Positions 41,028 through 53,642 of a stretch of 64,000 nt of DNA are shown piece by piece. The notes beneath the pieces are model-generated. The model saw nothing but the letters and a program-made list of their open reading frames with translations, searched no databases and was not told where the DNA came from. Within the stretch, counting starts at the first letter, position 1, and the number at the start of each line of letters is the position of its first letter. The position numbers were made by a program, and so were the translations under genes. The stretch comes from Arabidopsis thaliana (Eukaryota; Streptophyta; Magnoliopsida; Brassicales; Brassicaceae): positions 7,867,151 through 7,931,150 of the forward strand of contig NC_003071.7 in the NCBI RefSeq assembly GCF_000001735.4. Direction: 5' to 3'.

Positions 41028-42224
41028 TTAGGCATTTGAGATTTCAGCTTCAGGGTGGTAATAAAGCATCTCATTCCACATCATCTCTCTTATCACTGGT
41101 TCCTCCATGTTTTCATCTATGTCCAGAGAGATTGGGACATGTGCAGGCGGATTGGATCCAGGATCAAACAACCCCGCCATATACGGGTGTAAGAGCGCAT
41201 CGGTTACAGAGATTCTCTTGGTTGGATCAAACACAAGCATCCTCTGTAACAAATCTATAGCTAGAGGATTGGCTTGTGGATAAAGATTGGAGAGATGAGT
41301 TCCTCTTGAGTACGGAAGAGACTTTATAAACCTTCGAGCTTTCGGGTTGTCTATGAACCGAATATCAGATTCTTGTTGGCTACCAACAACGTTGATGATT
41401 AGCTTAAGCTGATTCAAGCATTCTGTTCCTGGAAAAATCGGTTTCCTACCAAGAATCTCCGCGAATATGCAACCAACCGACCATACATCAATGGAGGTTC
41501 CATAGTTATCACAACAAAGAAGAAGCTCAGGTGCTCTGTACCAACGTGTAACCACATACTCAGTCATGAACTGTTCATTACCTTGGCTCGTTCTCGCCAA
41601 CCCGAAATCACAAATCTTGAGATCGCAGTTCGCATTAACTAAGAGGTTCCCGGGCTTCAAATCCCGGTGAAGTATGTTTGCAGAATGAAGATACTTCAAC
41701 CCTCTAAGCAACTAAACACAACAACAAGAACAAGACTTATTTCAATAACTAAACATACAAAACTCGAAACATAGAGTTACCGAGGAAGGACTTAAAGTTA
41801 CCTGAAACAAGAAGTACTTGCAGTGATCATCAGAAAGAGACTGAGAGGATTTAATAATCTGATGAAGATCAGTATCCATTAGCTCATAAACCAAATAAAC
41901 ATCCTTGAAACTGGATCTATTAGCAGGCAACATAACATCTTTAAGCGCGATCACATTCTCATGCCTCACATGCCTAAGAAGTTTAAGTTCCCTCAACGTT
42001 CTCAAAGCATCAACACGATTCTCAAACACATTGTGAATCTTTTTAATAGCAACTCTCTCATTAGTCTCACGATTGATAGAAGAACAAACCACACCATAAG
42101 CTCCTCTTCCAATGGGTTTAATCGGAACATACTTTGTATCGATTTCGAACAATGTTTGCCACATGGAGTAGTAATGTTTCCCTTGTTGCTTAATCCCATT
42201 TGGTGGCTCAACTAACATCGCCAT
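41028..42224 (-). CDS. MPK7: Mitogen-activated protein kinase, group C (TEY)
   Basis: Serine/threonine MAP kinase acting in cytosol and nucleus, phosphorylated by a MAPKK on its activation loop. Two exons, 42224-41802 and 41711-41028, give 368 residues, the normal group C size. Visible motifs: Gly-rich loop GRGAYGVV (about 38-45), VAIKK lysine, catalytic [11 protein letters not shown], activation loop with [13 protein letters not shown] and the [11 protein letters not shown] segment. The insert after the kinase core is short and the C-terminus has no long extension, as in groups A-C. The leader has its own intron. I remember it as At2g18170. Confidence 0.96.
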
Positions 42225-42231
42225 TTTCTCT

Positions 42232-42566
42232 CTGCAAAAACCAAAACTTTCAGTATTTTTCCCCTAAATTGGTAAGATTTTGGAAAAGGGTTTATAGAGA
42301 ATTTTCGATTTATGAATCATTGAAGCTTTTTTCTCCTTTACGTCTCCAAAAAGTGAAATTCAACTAAGAAAAATTCTCTTTTTAATATCGTTTCCTTTAC
42401 TTAGCTATCAATCTTACTACTCCATAAGAAAAAAGCAAACTTTGGTTATAAAAATTCTCTTTTTAATATGATAACTCTTGATTAATCATAATCAAAACTC
42501 AAAAATTAAGAGTTAAAACAAGCTAAATGAATAAAGAGAAGAAACAGAACAAGAGATCGAACATAC
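42232..42566 (-). other. 5' UTR intron of MPK7
   Basis: In minus sense, donor TTGG|GTATGTTCG at 42566 and acceptor TTTTTGCAG ending at 42232 bracket a T-rich 335 bp intron that ends 8 nt before the ATG. Not confirmed by a transcript. Confidence 0.6.
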
Positions 42567-43154
42567 CCAATAACTGAATTTACAGAACCCGAGTCGTTGT
42601 TGTTGTTGTTAATGATCAGAGATGAAAGAAGAGAAGGGTATGATTGGATCTGAATTGAGATTGCTTCTTCATAGCTAAAACAAGAAGAGATAAGAGAGAG
42701 AAGAGTTAGGAAGTGGTGAGACCCATACGGGGAATGGAATGTTAGGGGAAGAGGAAGAAGAAGAAGAAGAAAGGAAGCAAAATACGTTGGTTGATGAAGA
42801 AGCTTTGGTTACTTCTTTTCGTTTTTTAGGAAAAAAACAAATTACAAAGTCTTCTAATTACGAAAACGACATTCTTTTTAGATTAGATATTTTTTGTGTA
42901 ACAAAACTTCAGTTACAAACTATCTTTAATTAAAAAATCTCTAAAGTTTAATGGACTCTTCATGTTTTTTTTTTGCATACAAATCAGGATTGTTATTACT
43001 ATATTTGGTAATTAGAAAAAAATAATGCATAGGAATTTTTGTAATTAATTAAAAAGATTGAGTAAGATATTTATTAAGTAGAATTTGTCTTGGTATAATA
43101 TACGTACACGAATACAGAAATTGAGGATTTAAATGGATCAAGTAACCGGCTAAG

Positions 43155-43185
43155 CACGTGGGTGGACTGAAAAAGTGACACGTGG
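43155..43185. promoter_or_regulatory. Two G-box/ABRE motifs in the MPK7 upstream region
   Basis: CACGTG at 43155-43160 (as GCACGTGGG) and again at 43179-43184 (as ACACGTGG), 24 bp apart and about 0.9 kb before the MPK7 ATG. Paired ACGT cores bind bZIP factors and often give ABA or light response. Function is inferred. They could equally belong to the 3' flank of SFH10. Confidence 0.45.
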
Positions 43186-43854
43186 TAAACGTAGATTGGG
43201 AGCAACTTCTTGTTGTTGTCCGAACCGAAGTTTCCACTGGGTGTAGTTAAACCTAACTTAAAAGCCTCAAAAAGTGGTCAACTACAAAACCACTCTTGGT
43301 TTGAAGACCTTCTGTCTCTTTCGGAGAGGTTTGAGGATTAGATTAAAAAAAGGATAAGTGTGGCTGATGGATTTAACATCAGATGATGACATAACTAATT
43401 TGAGTGGCAAATGGTTGAGTAAACCTATCAGTTGACGAACGCAGATTATCAATCAACTTTGAGTTTCTCCATAGATCTTCGAAGATTCTGTCTCTCCAAA
43501 CCATCAAGCCCCAATTCATCTTCAACCCTAGTAATTTAGTTTATATAAAGTGTACTTGAATTTTATACGTTGATGTTAAAAATGTTTGCACACTAATCTT
43601 TTGTACAAAACTACTTTACAAAATATATTTCTTATAAATTCATTGTTTTCTTTTGTACAAATCAAACATGATCTCGCATATGATGCGGATAAGTGGTAAC
43701 ATCTAAGGATGATATATATATACAGAGACATAACAAAATTCTTTCTTTGGAGATTCTCTTAATTTTAATGTGACTGTAAGATTTAAGTTAATGACATGAG
43801 TGCATTGGCCACCTCTAACTCCACTAGAGGCTTCTTCTTCCTCATGTTCCTCAC

Positions 43855-46545
43855 TTACCAAGTGAACTGCACATGGAGATAAAAAGTAAAACAGAACACC
43901 ATTTTAAACACCAAAACAAAAATTAGTTAAGTAGGCATTGATTTGAAAGCGGACCAGCTTCTTCTTCTTCTTCTTTCTCTCAACGTATGCCACAAGGTCC
44001 TCTTGTCGGGTAAGAGAATCATCAAGAGCCTGTGAAGATACAACAACTCTTTAGTGTGAGATAGTGAAAGCTGAGAACAAATCAGTAATATATATGAAAG
44101 TTTTTTTTGTTTTGTGTTACCTTCTTGGTTGCAGCAAGTTCTTGTTCCAAGAAATCGGCTCGGCTAATGGCAGCATTAAGCATCTCTTCCTTTTCAGGAG
44201 GCATAGTTGCTGGCTGTGCACTCAAGTTTGTGACTTTCTGCTCAAGCTCAGCCATTCGTTTCATGACCGCCATGAAATCTTCCCCTGAGATGGTTGTTGT
44301 TGCCATTTTCTTCCCATGCATCGAGCTCTTGTTCATCGAGTTTTCGTCGCAGTAAACCGGGCTAGAGTATATAGTTGACTCGGTTAGCTTCCTTGGAACG
44401 TTTTTAGTCACTCTAATCATGGTGACTACACCCATTACAAAAGCCATGACTCCAGTGAAAATAGGAGACCTTCCACTTTCATTTGTAGCTTTGCAAGCTT
44501 CTTGAATGGCGTAAACATCCCCTGTTCAAAAACAGAGAAGTACTTAAATTCAAGTTCTTTTAAAAAGGAGTAGTATTTGTCTCTTTAGTAGTGTAATTTG
44601 CACATGATCTCTTATACTTTTTGAGAGGGAAAATTTGTGAGCTTCTGGTATGTTCCAAGCTGGATGAGCAACCACGACCTGAGATGTGGGAAGAAATATA
44701 AGGAGAATACAAGCCTCATGAAGGAAAATAGTGTCATTCTTACATTTTGACAAGGAGAGGGCTGTGACTGGTCAGTTTCAGGAGCTTCCTCAACTGCAGA
44801 GTTATTCCCCTGAGAGATAATATTCTCTCCAGCATTATCAGCTTGAGATCTCTTTGAGCATATGTGGTCACCATTATTAACTCTCTGTTAGGTTTACGGT
44901 GACAATCATCTTAGTTTTCATATAGAAAGAAAGAAACTAACTATGAGTGTTGTTGTTGCTTTACTAGATCAAAGAAGTTGTAGAAAACAAACCTTCATAA
45001 TATCTGGATTGTTCCATGGTCCTTTGTCCGAGCGCATGCAACCCCCATTGTCAGCACAAGTACAAGAACCTCCCAAGAACTCAGGCAGCTCACTGATACA
45101 AAGAAAAATGAGAAGTCTGTCATTCGAGAAATACTAATCTTTTGAGTGTTCATGCAGAAACTTTTTGCAGAGCTCACCTAGCATCAATTATTTCAAGCAA
45201 CTTGCTTTGGTACTTGTTGCCAAGAACCTGAATATCAAATTAGCTAAGTAGTAAGAATATCTCTCATTTATATCAGTCAAGAGTGATAAAAAGGGTTTGT
45301 ATACTTGCATGGATCTTTGCTGTAGTCTTTGGGTCAAGGAAAGACTTAACCGTGTTCCACAACATCCTGAATCCTGAGCCAGCATTGATGATAAACATCC
45401 TGTTCAAGGTCTGAGCCAATGACAGATAAATGAAAAAAAAAAGTTGAGAGAGCAAGAATCATTCATAAAAGATAAACCAATGATGATAATAATATAAAGT
45501 GCACCTCTGGATAGTTGTCACCATCGACCTTTTGAAGACGCGTAATCAAATCCCTTGCTGCCTTGTTGAAGTTTTTCAGCCCCTTTTATCATATATACAC
45601 CATTTTTGGTCATTATTGGCTATTATAGTTTCTACAAATGACCATTCAGTTATGTACGTACCACTCCTTGGACATCAAGAATTGTTGTACTTTGATCAAT
45701 GTGCTTCTTTGCCGCGATGGAGCATGCTGGGAACTTAACATTGAAAGTCCTCTCAAACTCCATCACATGGTAGTTCACATATCTATCCATGGTTGTGACT
45801 TGCATCAACTTGGTAGAGTCTACTTGACCTAGCCTCTCAATGTACACCGGTCTTCCTTCCTTGTCGACTCCATGGTGTCCTTGAGGGTAGTATTTCAACA
45901 CTTCATCAATTTCCTTAAATTCAAAATCCTAAGAGATACAAAGAAAAAAAAAAGAGTAAGAACATTGTTTTCAACCACAATGCACCTTCTTGCATTCATA
46001 AAGAAACTCTATGAATTCACACCTCCATAACTGTGTCAGCACCAAACTCCTTCCTCCATCGGAGCATGTCAGACCACATTTGATTTGTTTTCTCAAGATC
46101 AAATTTTCTAGCCTTCAAAAACCTGAAAAATGAAGAAACATTCAAGCTAATAATGGACATAGATGCACATTGGCATGATATATTCCAAGATAGACCTAAG
46201 CATCATATGGTAATCATCATGTTTGTCCGGAAGTAGTTCATCGAGAATAAGCACTTGGCGGAATGCATCAACCACCTTTAACTCCTCCGCGTCATGCTCA
46301 TCCTCGAAGATCTCCACGGACATCACCTTGCTACTTCTTCTCTTCTTCGTCAAGGAACAACTCAACTTGGAGCAACTCCTCTTTTTAAAAGAACACACAT
46401 TGGGTCTCTCCAAAACACATACGTCAAGATCTTATCAAGTAAGATCCAAAAATTCACATTCGTCAGGAAAGGTAATAACAAGAAAAAAAGATTCCTAACA
46501 AATCAATGGGACAAAAAAAAAACACTTACCAACGTTGAGAGACAT
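43855..46545 (-). CDS. SFH10: SEC14-nodulin phosphatidylinositol/phosphatidylcholine transfer protein
   Basis: Exchanges PtdIns and PtdCho between membranes to prime phosphoinositide synthesis; plant SEC14-nodulin proteins help polar growth. Thirteen exons give 545 residues: 46545-46530, 46430-46196, 46122-46023, 45928-45662, 45582-45505, 45410-45309, 45227-45178, 45092-44993, 44884-44744, 44678-44618, 44521-44121, 44029-43955, 43866-43855. CRAL-TRIO N region ([20 protein letters not shown]), SEC14 lipid-binding domain ([26 protein letters not shown]), then a linker and the nodulin domain with a hydrophobic stretch and coiled coil, ending KKKKKKLFTW, the basic membrane-targeting tail. The intron between exons 6 and 7 uses a GC donor. 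The first, 16-nt coding exon is the least certain part. I remember it as At2g18180. Confidence 0.9.
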
Positions 46546-47154
46546 GATGTGTTATATAGGCGAGAAGAGCACTCTACAAAAGAGTGTTCTTATAATAACC
46601 AAAGTCCTTTCCAATTGCCTGCAAGACTCAAAACACATTCCAATCATAAACACAATCTTTAACCAAATTCTCCATTCGATAATATATCGAAAGCAAACAC
46701 GTAAGAGTATTGATCATGATGATGGATATAGAAGAACAAAAAAAAGGATAAAATTACCTCTGAATGAGAGATTGGTGAGAGAGAAAAGTGAGAATGAAAT
46801 CTATCCAAAAATATCTCGTAATCTTTTCTTTGAAAGCTACACACCACATGTTTTTGTTTTCTCTTTGACCAACCATTGATTCTCTTCTCCATTTCTCTTT
46901 CTCTCACTTTTTTTGTTCTTTGTACATTCCCCATAGAAACGGAGGGAAGAGAAATACCATGCTATTGCTAGAATACGACCATATCAGAAAATGTCACGTC
47001 TATATGTGAACGTATCCGAACCAAAAATTCAAAATTTATTTAAAGAACAAAAAAGTGATAAACTTTAACCATAGACCTATGTTTCTAAAGTAACAAATCA
47101 AACCAAACTGATTAACCCGAACCAAAATCTAACTGATAAACTTTAATGCCTTTC
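46546..47154. other. SFH10 leader/promoter and AAA-ATPase 3' flank
   Basis: A minus-sense donor (CAGAG|GTAATTT, about 46757) and acceptor (TTTTGTAG, about 46579) suggest a leader intron of SFH10. A 91-codon minus frame at 46659-46934 overlaps this leader and has no family resemblance. No other gene. Confidence 0.45.
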
Positions 47155-48722
47155 CTAGTTTCCTTTCGCTTTTCCTTTTCCACCTTTCTTCTTCTTCTTC
47201 GTCTTCTTCAAATCATTGGTAGAAGAAACATTGTGTTTATCGTCACCATCAAGTTTTCTACAAGTAGAACCTTCCAGCTCCTTGGTTTTGCTTATCTCGA
47301 CCTTTCTATTCTCAACAAAGCTAACTACTCCACGAAGGACAACATCAGTATCATCTTCTTGCATCAACTCTTCAGCTAACTCAGCCGGAGTCACCTCAGT
47401 GGAATCGATCAGCGCCTCGATTTCCTCGCAAAGAGGATGGTTTAAGCCACCTAAACCGAGGTAATTAGAGACCAATGTCCTAAACCCTAAACCTGTACAG
47501 TAAGACATGTTGATATGCATATCCATTCTTCCAGGACGTAACAGAGCAGGGTCAAGCCGTTCTTTGTGATTCGTCGTGAACACAATGATTCTCTCATCCC
47601 CAAAACTTGACCACAACCCATCAACGAAATTCAAAAGCCCTGATAGAGTCACCTGCATGGCAAAGACAATACCATAGTCAAAACTAAGAACCAATAGATT
47701 CTCTCAAAACTGTACAAAAATTCAAAACATCTCACCCTTCCATAATAACCTTCTTCGTATTCTTGATACTCATCAGCTTCCCTGTCTACCACCTCGGCAC
47801 TACTACAATCGATATCCTCAATAACCAAAATCGAACGGTTCGTGGTTGATAACAAGATGCTCTTTAGTTGAGCATTTTCATAAATACTACTAAGCTCAAG
47901 ATCAAACACATCAAACTTAAGATAATTCGCCATGGCAGCAATCAAACTAGATTTACCAGTTCCTGGTGGCCCATACAACAAGTAACCTCGTTTCCAAGCT
48001 TTACCAACTCTTTTGTAAAACTCTCTTCTCTTCAAAAACCTCTCCATATCATCGATTATCTTCTTCTTCGCACCCGGGTCCATTGCCAATGTTTCGAATG
48101 TCGATGGATGCTCAAGATTGATACATCCCCAACCGGCACCAGCCATTCCGTCATCATCTTTGCTCGCACGCACATCTCGGCTATAAAGCTTCACCGCTCT
48201 CAGATCCCTCTTAGTCTCCTCAGATTCAGCTACAACGTGGCTCAAATAAGAGTTCATGACTTTATCTCTAAGCTTCTTCTCGAACGTGAGCTCGTAGTAA
48301 CGTTTCTCTTTTTGGCTTGCCTCGTTCTCTGATTCAACATAAGTCCATCTCAGCTCGCTATTCTCGAAAGTATCCAAGATCTCTTCTCCTTTCTCGATAT
48401 AGATTGTGAAGTGCTTCTGCTTAGGGAGTTTACCTACTCGTAAACGGGCTGTCTCGGGTCCGATTTTGTTCCGGAGGTACACCTCTGCCGCGTCGAACAC
48501 TTGGTTCCTCTTAAATCCGATGATCTCGTCGATAACCATAGTCAAATTCTTTGATTTCGGAGTGAAAAACCGGTTGAGTAAGTCGGTGATGTATGATCGG
48601 AGCCTCTCCGGTACTTCATCATTGAACAGTGATCTAAAGAGCATCAAGAATCCGGTTAAGGACGCGTACGCTGTAAACAGCGACGATGGTGATAAAGAGA
48701 TATTGGATATTGAAGGAAACAT
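47155..48722 (-). CDS. BCS1-like AAA-ATPase (tandem copy 1)
   Basis: Two exons, 48722-47736 and 47652-47155, give 494 residues. An N-terminal hydrophobic segment (SLFTAYASLTGFLMLF, about 12-27) should anchor it in a membrane. It is followed by the plant AAA-ATPase-associated domain (DUF4283-like region to about 190, with FTPKSKNLTMVIDE), then one AAA domain: Walker A GPPGTGKSS (about 255), Walker B ILVIEDIDC, sensor FTTNHKERLDPALLRPGRMD with the arginine finger. The C-terminal tail is Lys/Gly-rich. This is the plant BCS1-like group, whose members reside on mitochondria or ER and respond to stress; the exact site is not known from sequence. It is the tandem twin of the gene at 50471. I remember it as At2g18190. 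Confidence 0.95.
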
Positions 48723-50470
48723 CTCTGTTAATCGAAATCCACAATTATCTTGCGGAATTTCCTTTGACCTAGCTAGGGTTAGAAGTGATGGGATGAGTTA
48801 AAATTGGGGTTTTATAACTTCATATATAGACTCAAATGAAAAAATACTATTCTTTAATTTTATCTTTATTTTTCCTTTTAAGTTATTATTATTTTTTTTT
48901 TTCTTAAAGTAGACCAATAGGAAAATAACAAAAGTATTTTCTAGGGAAGCAAACAAGTGAACAAACAGTAAGAGACTTGCGGAGGAAGGAGCTTGCGTCA
49001 CAAGGAAACGTCAATTAGTAAGGCGGTGATGTCATTAGGGTGTGTTGTTCGTTCAAGCACAAAACATAACCAAGAATCCAAGCGTTTATAATCTTTAAAT
49101 ATAAAATACTGAGAGTTTCCTAATTTGATATATGTAAACAAAAATAATTCGATTAACACTCAAATGTATAAGAAACCTAAAATGATCCAAATTTTGAGTA
49201 GAAAGATCTTAAAACGTTTTTTTGCCATTTGTATTAAAATGAAAATAAATAAATAGAAAGTATTAAAAATAAGCAAAAAAAAAAGAACTATGAAGAGGTT
49301 AGCGAGAAACAACTGAAGATGCAATTTTTCAGTAATTCTGTACTAGTCGTTAGTAGTACATGAATTCTGAAGATTCTGGAAGGAAGGATGATGATTACTT
49401 GGATTTAGGAGAGTCTGTTAAGTCAAGAAAAAGGAAAAATTATCTTTGTTTGAAGACAAAAAGAATCATATAAGCAAAAGGGAAATTTGCTTGAAGAGAA
49501 AAGCAAATTGACAATATAGAATTTAGAAATATGTCTTATGTGTGATTGGAGAAACTTGAGGTGCAAGTTTGTGTTTGTTATATAAGAAGGATGTGGCCTT
49601 ATGAGAATGTGGATGTGTTAGAGTAATAATAAGAAAATTGTTGGGCTTTTACTAATATACTAGGATTTAACCCACGGTTTATCGCGGGCTTCGGTTTTAT
49701 ATGGTTTTTAATTAAGTATTTGATTATATTTTATATTGTAAATTTATAAAATATTTCTTTTATTTTAAAATTTTATAAATACTGATTGGGATTTTTATTG
49801 GTTGGTCGTTATTTAGTGATTATAATAATATGTTTTAATGTGTTTAAATATGTATATTAATTAGTAAATGTGTATGTAATTTAAATATAAGTAAAGTAGT
49901 AACAAAAATGTAAAATAGTAAAAGTGGTGTAATTCTTTTTGTGATTATAAGTGTTTTTTGAAATATTTTATTGTGATTATAATTCTTTTTGAGATGGAAT
50001 ATGCTCATATTTAGATACCAAAATGAAGTAGAGATACCAATATTGTTGAACGGTTAAGATTGTCTACTTTGAATGGTAAACCCGATTAGGTATTTGAATT
50101 CGTGATTAAGAGATCACTACTCCTAACCCACCCGAAATTAAAAACGTTGATCCTACAAGCTTTAATAGATTGAGTTGATATGCACATCCATTCTTTATGC
50201 ACCTCTGTTTCTTCCTTATGTTTTGTTTGGTTTGGTTTCTTTATTAAAGTCGAGACTGTTTAGTATGCCAAAAAAAAAAAGACTAATTTGAGATAATTTT
50301 GGTAAAAATAGTTCCAGAGACGTAAAATCTATTTTCTCGGAAGCTTCAGTCAAAAGTAGAATGTTTAGAACCATACAAAGCTTTATTTATTTGGCATAAT
50401 GTTGAACACAGGTTTGATTTACCATGTTACACAACACAACACAACAGATCATATTGTTCAAAGTTATCTC
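48723..50470. other. Spacer between the two AAA-ATPase genes
   Basis: Promoter of copy 1 and 3' flank of copy 2. From about 49655 the sequence ATACTAGGATTTAACCCACGG followed by TTTATCGCGGGCTTCGG is typical of decayed repeats common in Brassicaceae, probably a transposon remnant to about 49990, but ends could not be set. No gene called. Confidence 0.5.
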
Positions 50471-52034
50471 TTATATCAAATAAGTTTTGGCCTTTCCTTT
50501 ACCTTTCCCTTTACCTTTCTGTTTACCCCCTTTCTTCTTCTTCTTTACACAACCCAAAGAACCATTCTGTTTTTCGTCATCATCAGTTGCTTTACAAATA
50601 GAAACCTCCTTCTTAGTCTTGCTTCTCTCAACCTTCCTCTTCTCAACAAAGCTTATTACTCCACGAAGAACAACGTCAGTATCATCGTCTTGCATCAGCT
50701 CTTCAGCTAACTCAGCTGGAGTAACTTCAGTAGAATCGACCAGCGCCTCGATTTCCTCGCAAAGAGGATGGTTTAAGCCATCTAAACCAAGGTAGTTAGA
50801 GACCAATGTCCTAAATCCTAAACCTGTACAATAAGACATGTTGATATGCACATCCATTCTTCCAGGACGTAGCAGAGCAGGATCAAGCCGTTCTTTGTGA
50901 TTCGTCGTGAACACAATGATTCTCTCATCTCCGAAACTCGACCATAAACCATCAATGAAATTCAGAATCCCTGATAGAGTCACCTGCTCAAAGACAATAT
51001 CATAATCAGAACTAAAAACCAATAGATTCTCTCAAACTCAAATCCAAAAGATATCTCACCTTTCCCTTAATTTGTTCATCTTCTTGATTCTCAGCTTCCC
51101 TATCTCTCACTTCAGCATTACAATCAATATCCTCAATAACCAAAATCGAACGATTCGTCGTAGATAACAAAACCCTCTTCAACTCACCATTGTCATAAAT
51201 ACTACTAAGCTCAAGATCAAACACATCAAACTTAAGATAATTCGCCATCGCAGCAATCAAACTAGATTTACCAGTTCCTGGTGGCCCATACAACAAGTAA
51301 CCTCGTTTCCAAGCTTTACCAACTCTTTTGTAAAACTCCTTCCTCTTCAAAAACCTCTCCAAATCATCGATGATCTTCTTCTTCGCATTCGGATCCATCG
51401 CCAACGTATCGAACGTAGACGGATGCTCGAGATTGATACATCCCCAATTCCCACCAGCCATTCCATCATCATCATCACTAGCATACACATCTCTGCTATA
51501 AAGCTTCACCACTCTCAGATTCCTCTTGATCTCCTCGGATTCGGCTACAACGTGGGTTAAATAAGAGTTCAAGACTTTGTCTCTAAGCTTCTTCTCGAAT
51601 GTGAGCTCGTAGTAACGTTTCACTTTATCTCCTTTCTCGTTCTCCGATTGAACATAACTCCATTTCACCTCCGACTCCTCGAAAGTATCGAGGATCTCTT
51701 CGCCTCTTTCGATAGAGATTGTGAAATGCTTCTGTTTTGGGATCTTACCAACTCGCAACCGCTCTGTTTCCGGTCCGATCTTGCTCCTGAGATACATCTC
51801 CGCCGCGTCGAAGACTTGATTCCGGTTCAATCCGAAGTTCTCGTCGATGATCACAGTGAGATACTTTGATTTCGGAGTGAAAAACCGGTCGAGTAAGCTG
51901 GAGAAGTAAGATCGAAGCTTCTCCGGTACGAAATCATGGAGCATCGATCTAAAGAGCATCAAGAATCCGGTTAAAGATGCGTACGCTGAGAACAGCGACG
52001 ACGGTGAGAAAGAGAAATCTGATGAAGGAAACAT
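50471..52034 (-). CDS. BCS1-like AAA-ATPase (tandem copy 2)
   Basis: Two exons, 52034-51060 and 50983-50471, give 495 residues with the single intron at the same position as in copy 1. Same layout: membrane anchor SLFSAYASLTGFLMLF, AAA-associated region, Walker A GPPGTGKSS, Walker B ILVIEDIDC, sensor and arginine finger RPGRMD. The tail differs most: copy 2 ends in GKQKGKGKGKGKAKTYLI. The linker after Walker B is also divergent and acidic in both copies. A 146 bp stretch around Walker A is almost identical in DNA between the copies although flanks differ (see findings). I remember it as At2g18193. Confidence 0.95.
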
Positions 52035-52602
52035 TGTCGGCTGAAGTAAAAAATTTCCGATGACCTAGAGAATTTTATTCCGGTGAAAGAGAGTGAGAGA
52101 GATTTGAGAAAAGGTTTTAGAAGTGATGAGTTAAAAATGTGAGAAATAGAAGATAGGCTTTATAGAAGCACATGGCAAACACTTTTGTCTGTTTCACATT
52201 TAAGGATAGAAAATTAATAAGAGACATTTTGAGGGAAGCGAAAAAAAGTAAGAGACTTGCAGAGGAAGGAAGCGTGCGGTGCAAGGAAATTACTTGACGT
52301 CCGTGTACACGTCAGAGGTCAATAGTAAAGTGACACGTGACGGATCCACTTGCTTCTTTTTTTGTTTGATTTGTTCCGTTCGATGAAGAACATATTCGAC
52401 GAATACGTCAAATAACATCGACTCAAAATATTATTTTTGTTATTTTACTCTTTTGGAATATCTTTATTTTCAAAATGGATAATTTAGTTTACTTTGTTAA
52501 AAAAAACGAGTGGAATATTAATTATTTACATTTCTTTACATTTCAGTGTTTTCCAATCAAAACCTTTTTGACGAATCATTTTTATCGTCTTTAGTGTACT
52601 AA

Positions 52603-52755
52603 GAGCATCTTTATTGGTAAGCTTTTAAATTATTTCTTAGGATAAGAACGCCTCACTTTAACTCTTATATAAGAGTTAAAGTGAGGCGTTCTTAATAATC
52701 AATCACAAAAAAAAATTTTAAGAACTAATCTAAGAACTTACCAATAATGATGCTC
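52603..52755. mobile_element. MITE, 153 bp, with palindromic core
   Basis: Ends GAGCATCTTTATTGGTAAG and CTTACCAATAATGATGCTC are inverted repeats, flanked on both sides by TAA (52600-52602, 52756-52758), a target duplication of the PIF/Harbinger kind. The centre holds a second, perfect palindrome, AAGAACGCCTCACTTTAACTC with its complement, around 52646-52697. It lies about 570 bp before the copy 2 AAA-ATPase ATG. Confidence 0.85.
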
Positions 52756-52758
52756 TAA

Positions 52759-53642
52759 GATTCGACCATCCGATTTCTTCAATTAAGAAAAAAGAGATCA
52801 ATATGAAAAAATCATTTTTAACAAAAAATATATGAAAAAACATGTTAGGTTTATTTAAACTTTATTAAAAAAAGAAAGAAGAGAATCTAGATTTTTGATA
52901 TAAAATGGTGTATCATTCTAGAATAATAGTATTGAAAATTTGCCTCTCTCTTAGTGGGGCGGTGGTATTATTAGTGTATGTTGTTCGTTCAGGCCCAAAA
53001 TAAAACACAAGAGCCCAAGCATTTTTTTTCCCCATATGCACTATAGACAATAGAAGAAGTTTGAAGCTTTCAATTTTCAAAGCTTCATTCAACACAATCT
53101 GATCGTAAGAGAATGCAAGATAGACAAACAGAGAGACAGATTGCGATAGGTTCGGTTTGTTCAAGATAGACGTTGTTTGTTCGGATTTTTTCTGTTTCAG
53201 AGGCCTAGAGGCAAAAACAAATGGTTGAACTATGGACATTTTCATGTAAAATGAAAGAGGATCGGTCATAAACAAACAATGCATATTATCTCATTAGACC
53301 ATTAGCAATTTCAACAGTGGCCACAAATTTAGTATATACCATCTGGCTTATAGCATGTTTATGTATAGTTTTATAGGAAAAGGACCAAACTTTGATACCA
53401 TGTACAGTTTACTAATTCCAAACCGAACCGAACAGAATTGTTTTACGGTTCAGCCGGTAATATTTTTGGATAACCGAATAACAGATAAACCGAACCTAAA
53501 AAAAACGAATGCCCAAGACTAATAAAGCATTGTGTTCCTTTTTACTTGTCTCACTTACGCTTATGCATAAAAGCTATTCAATCAACCCTATAAATGATAC
53601 AACAAATATAAACACATAGATACCTAAAAAGAAGTGAGGAAA
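52759..53642. other. Spacer and HIPP 3' flank
   Basis: No gene. A 123-codon minus frame at 52913-53284 has no recognisable features. CCGAACC-type words near 53415-53500 hint at old repeat debris. Confidence 0.5.

Noticed and set aside
46659-46934. 91-codon minus frame upstream of SFH10
   Set aside because: Lies in the likely SFH10 leader/promoter and spans a probable leader intron; no domain. An uORF role cannot be supported.
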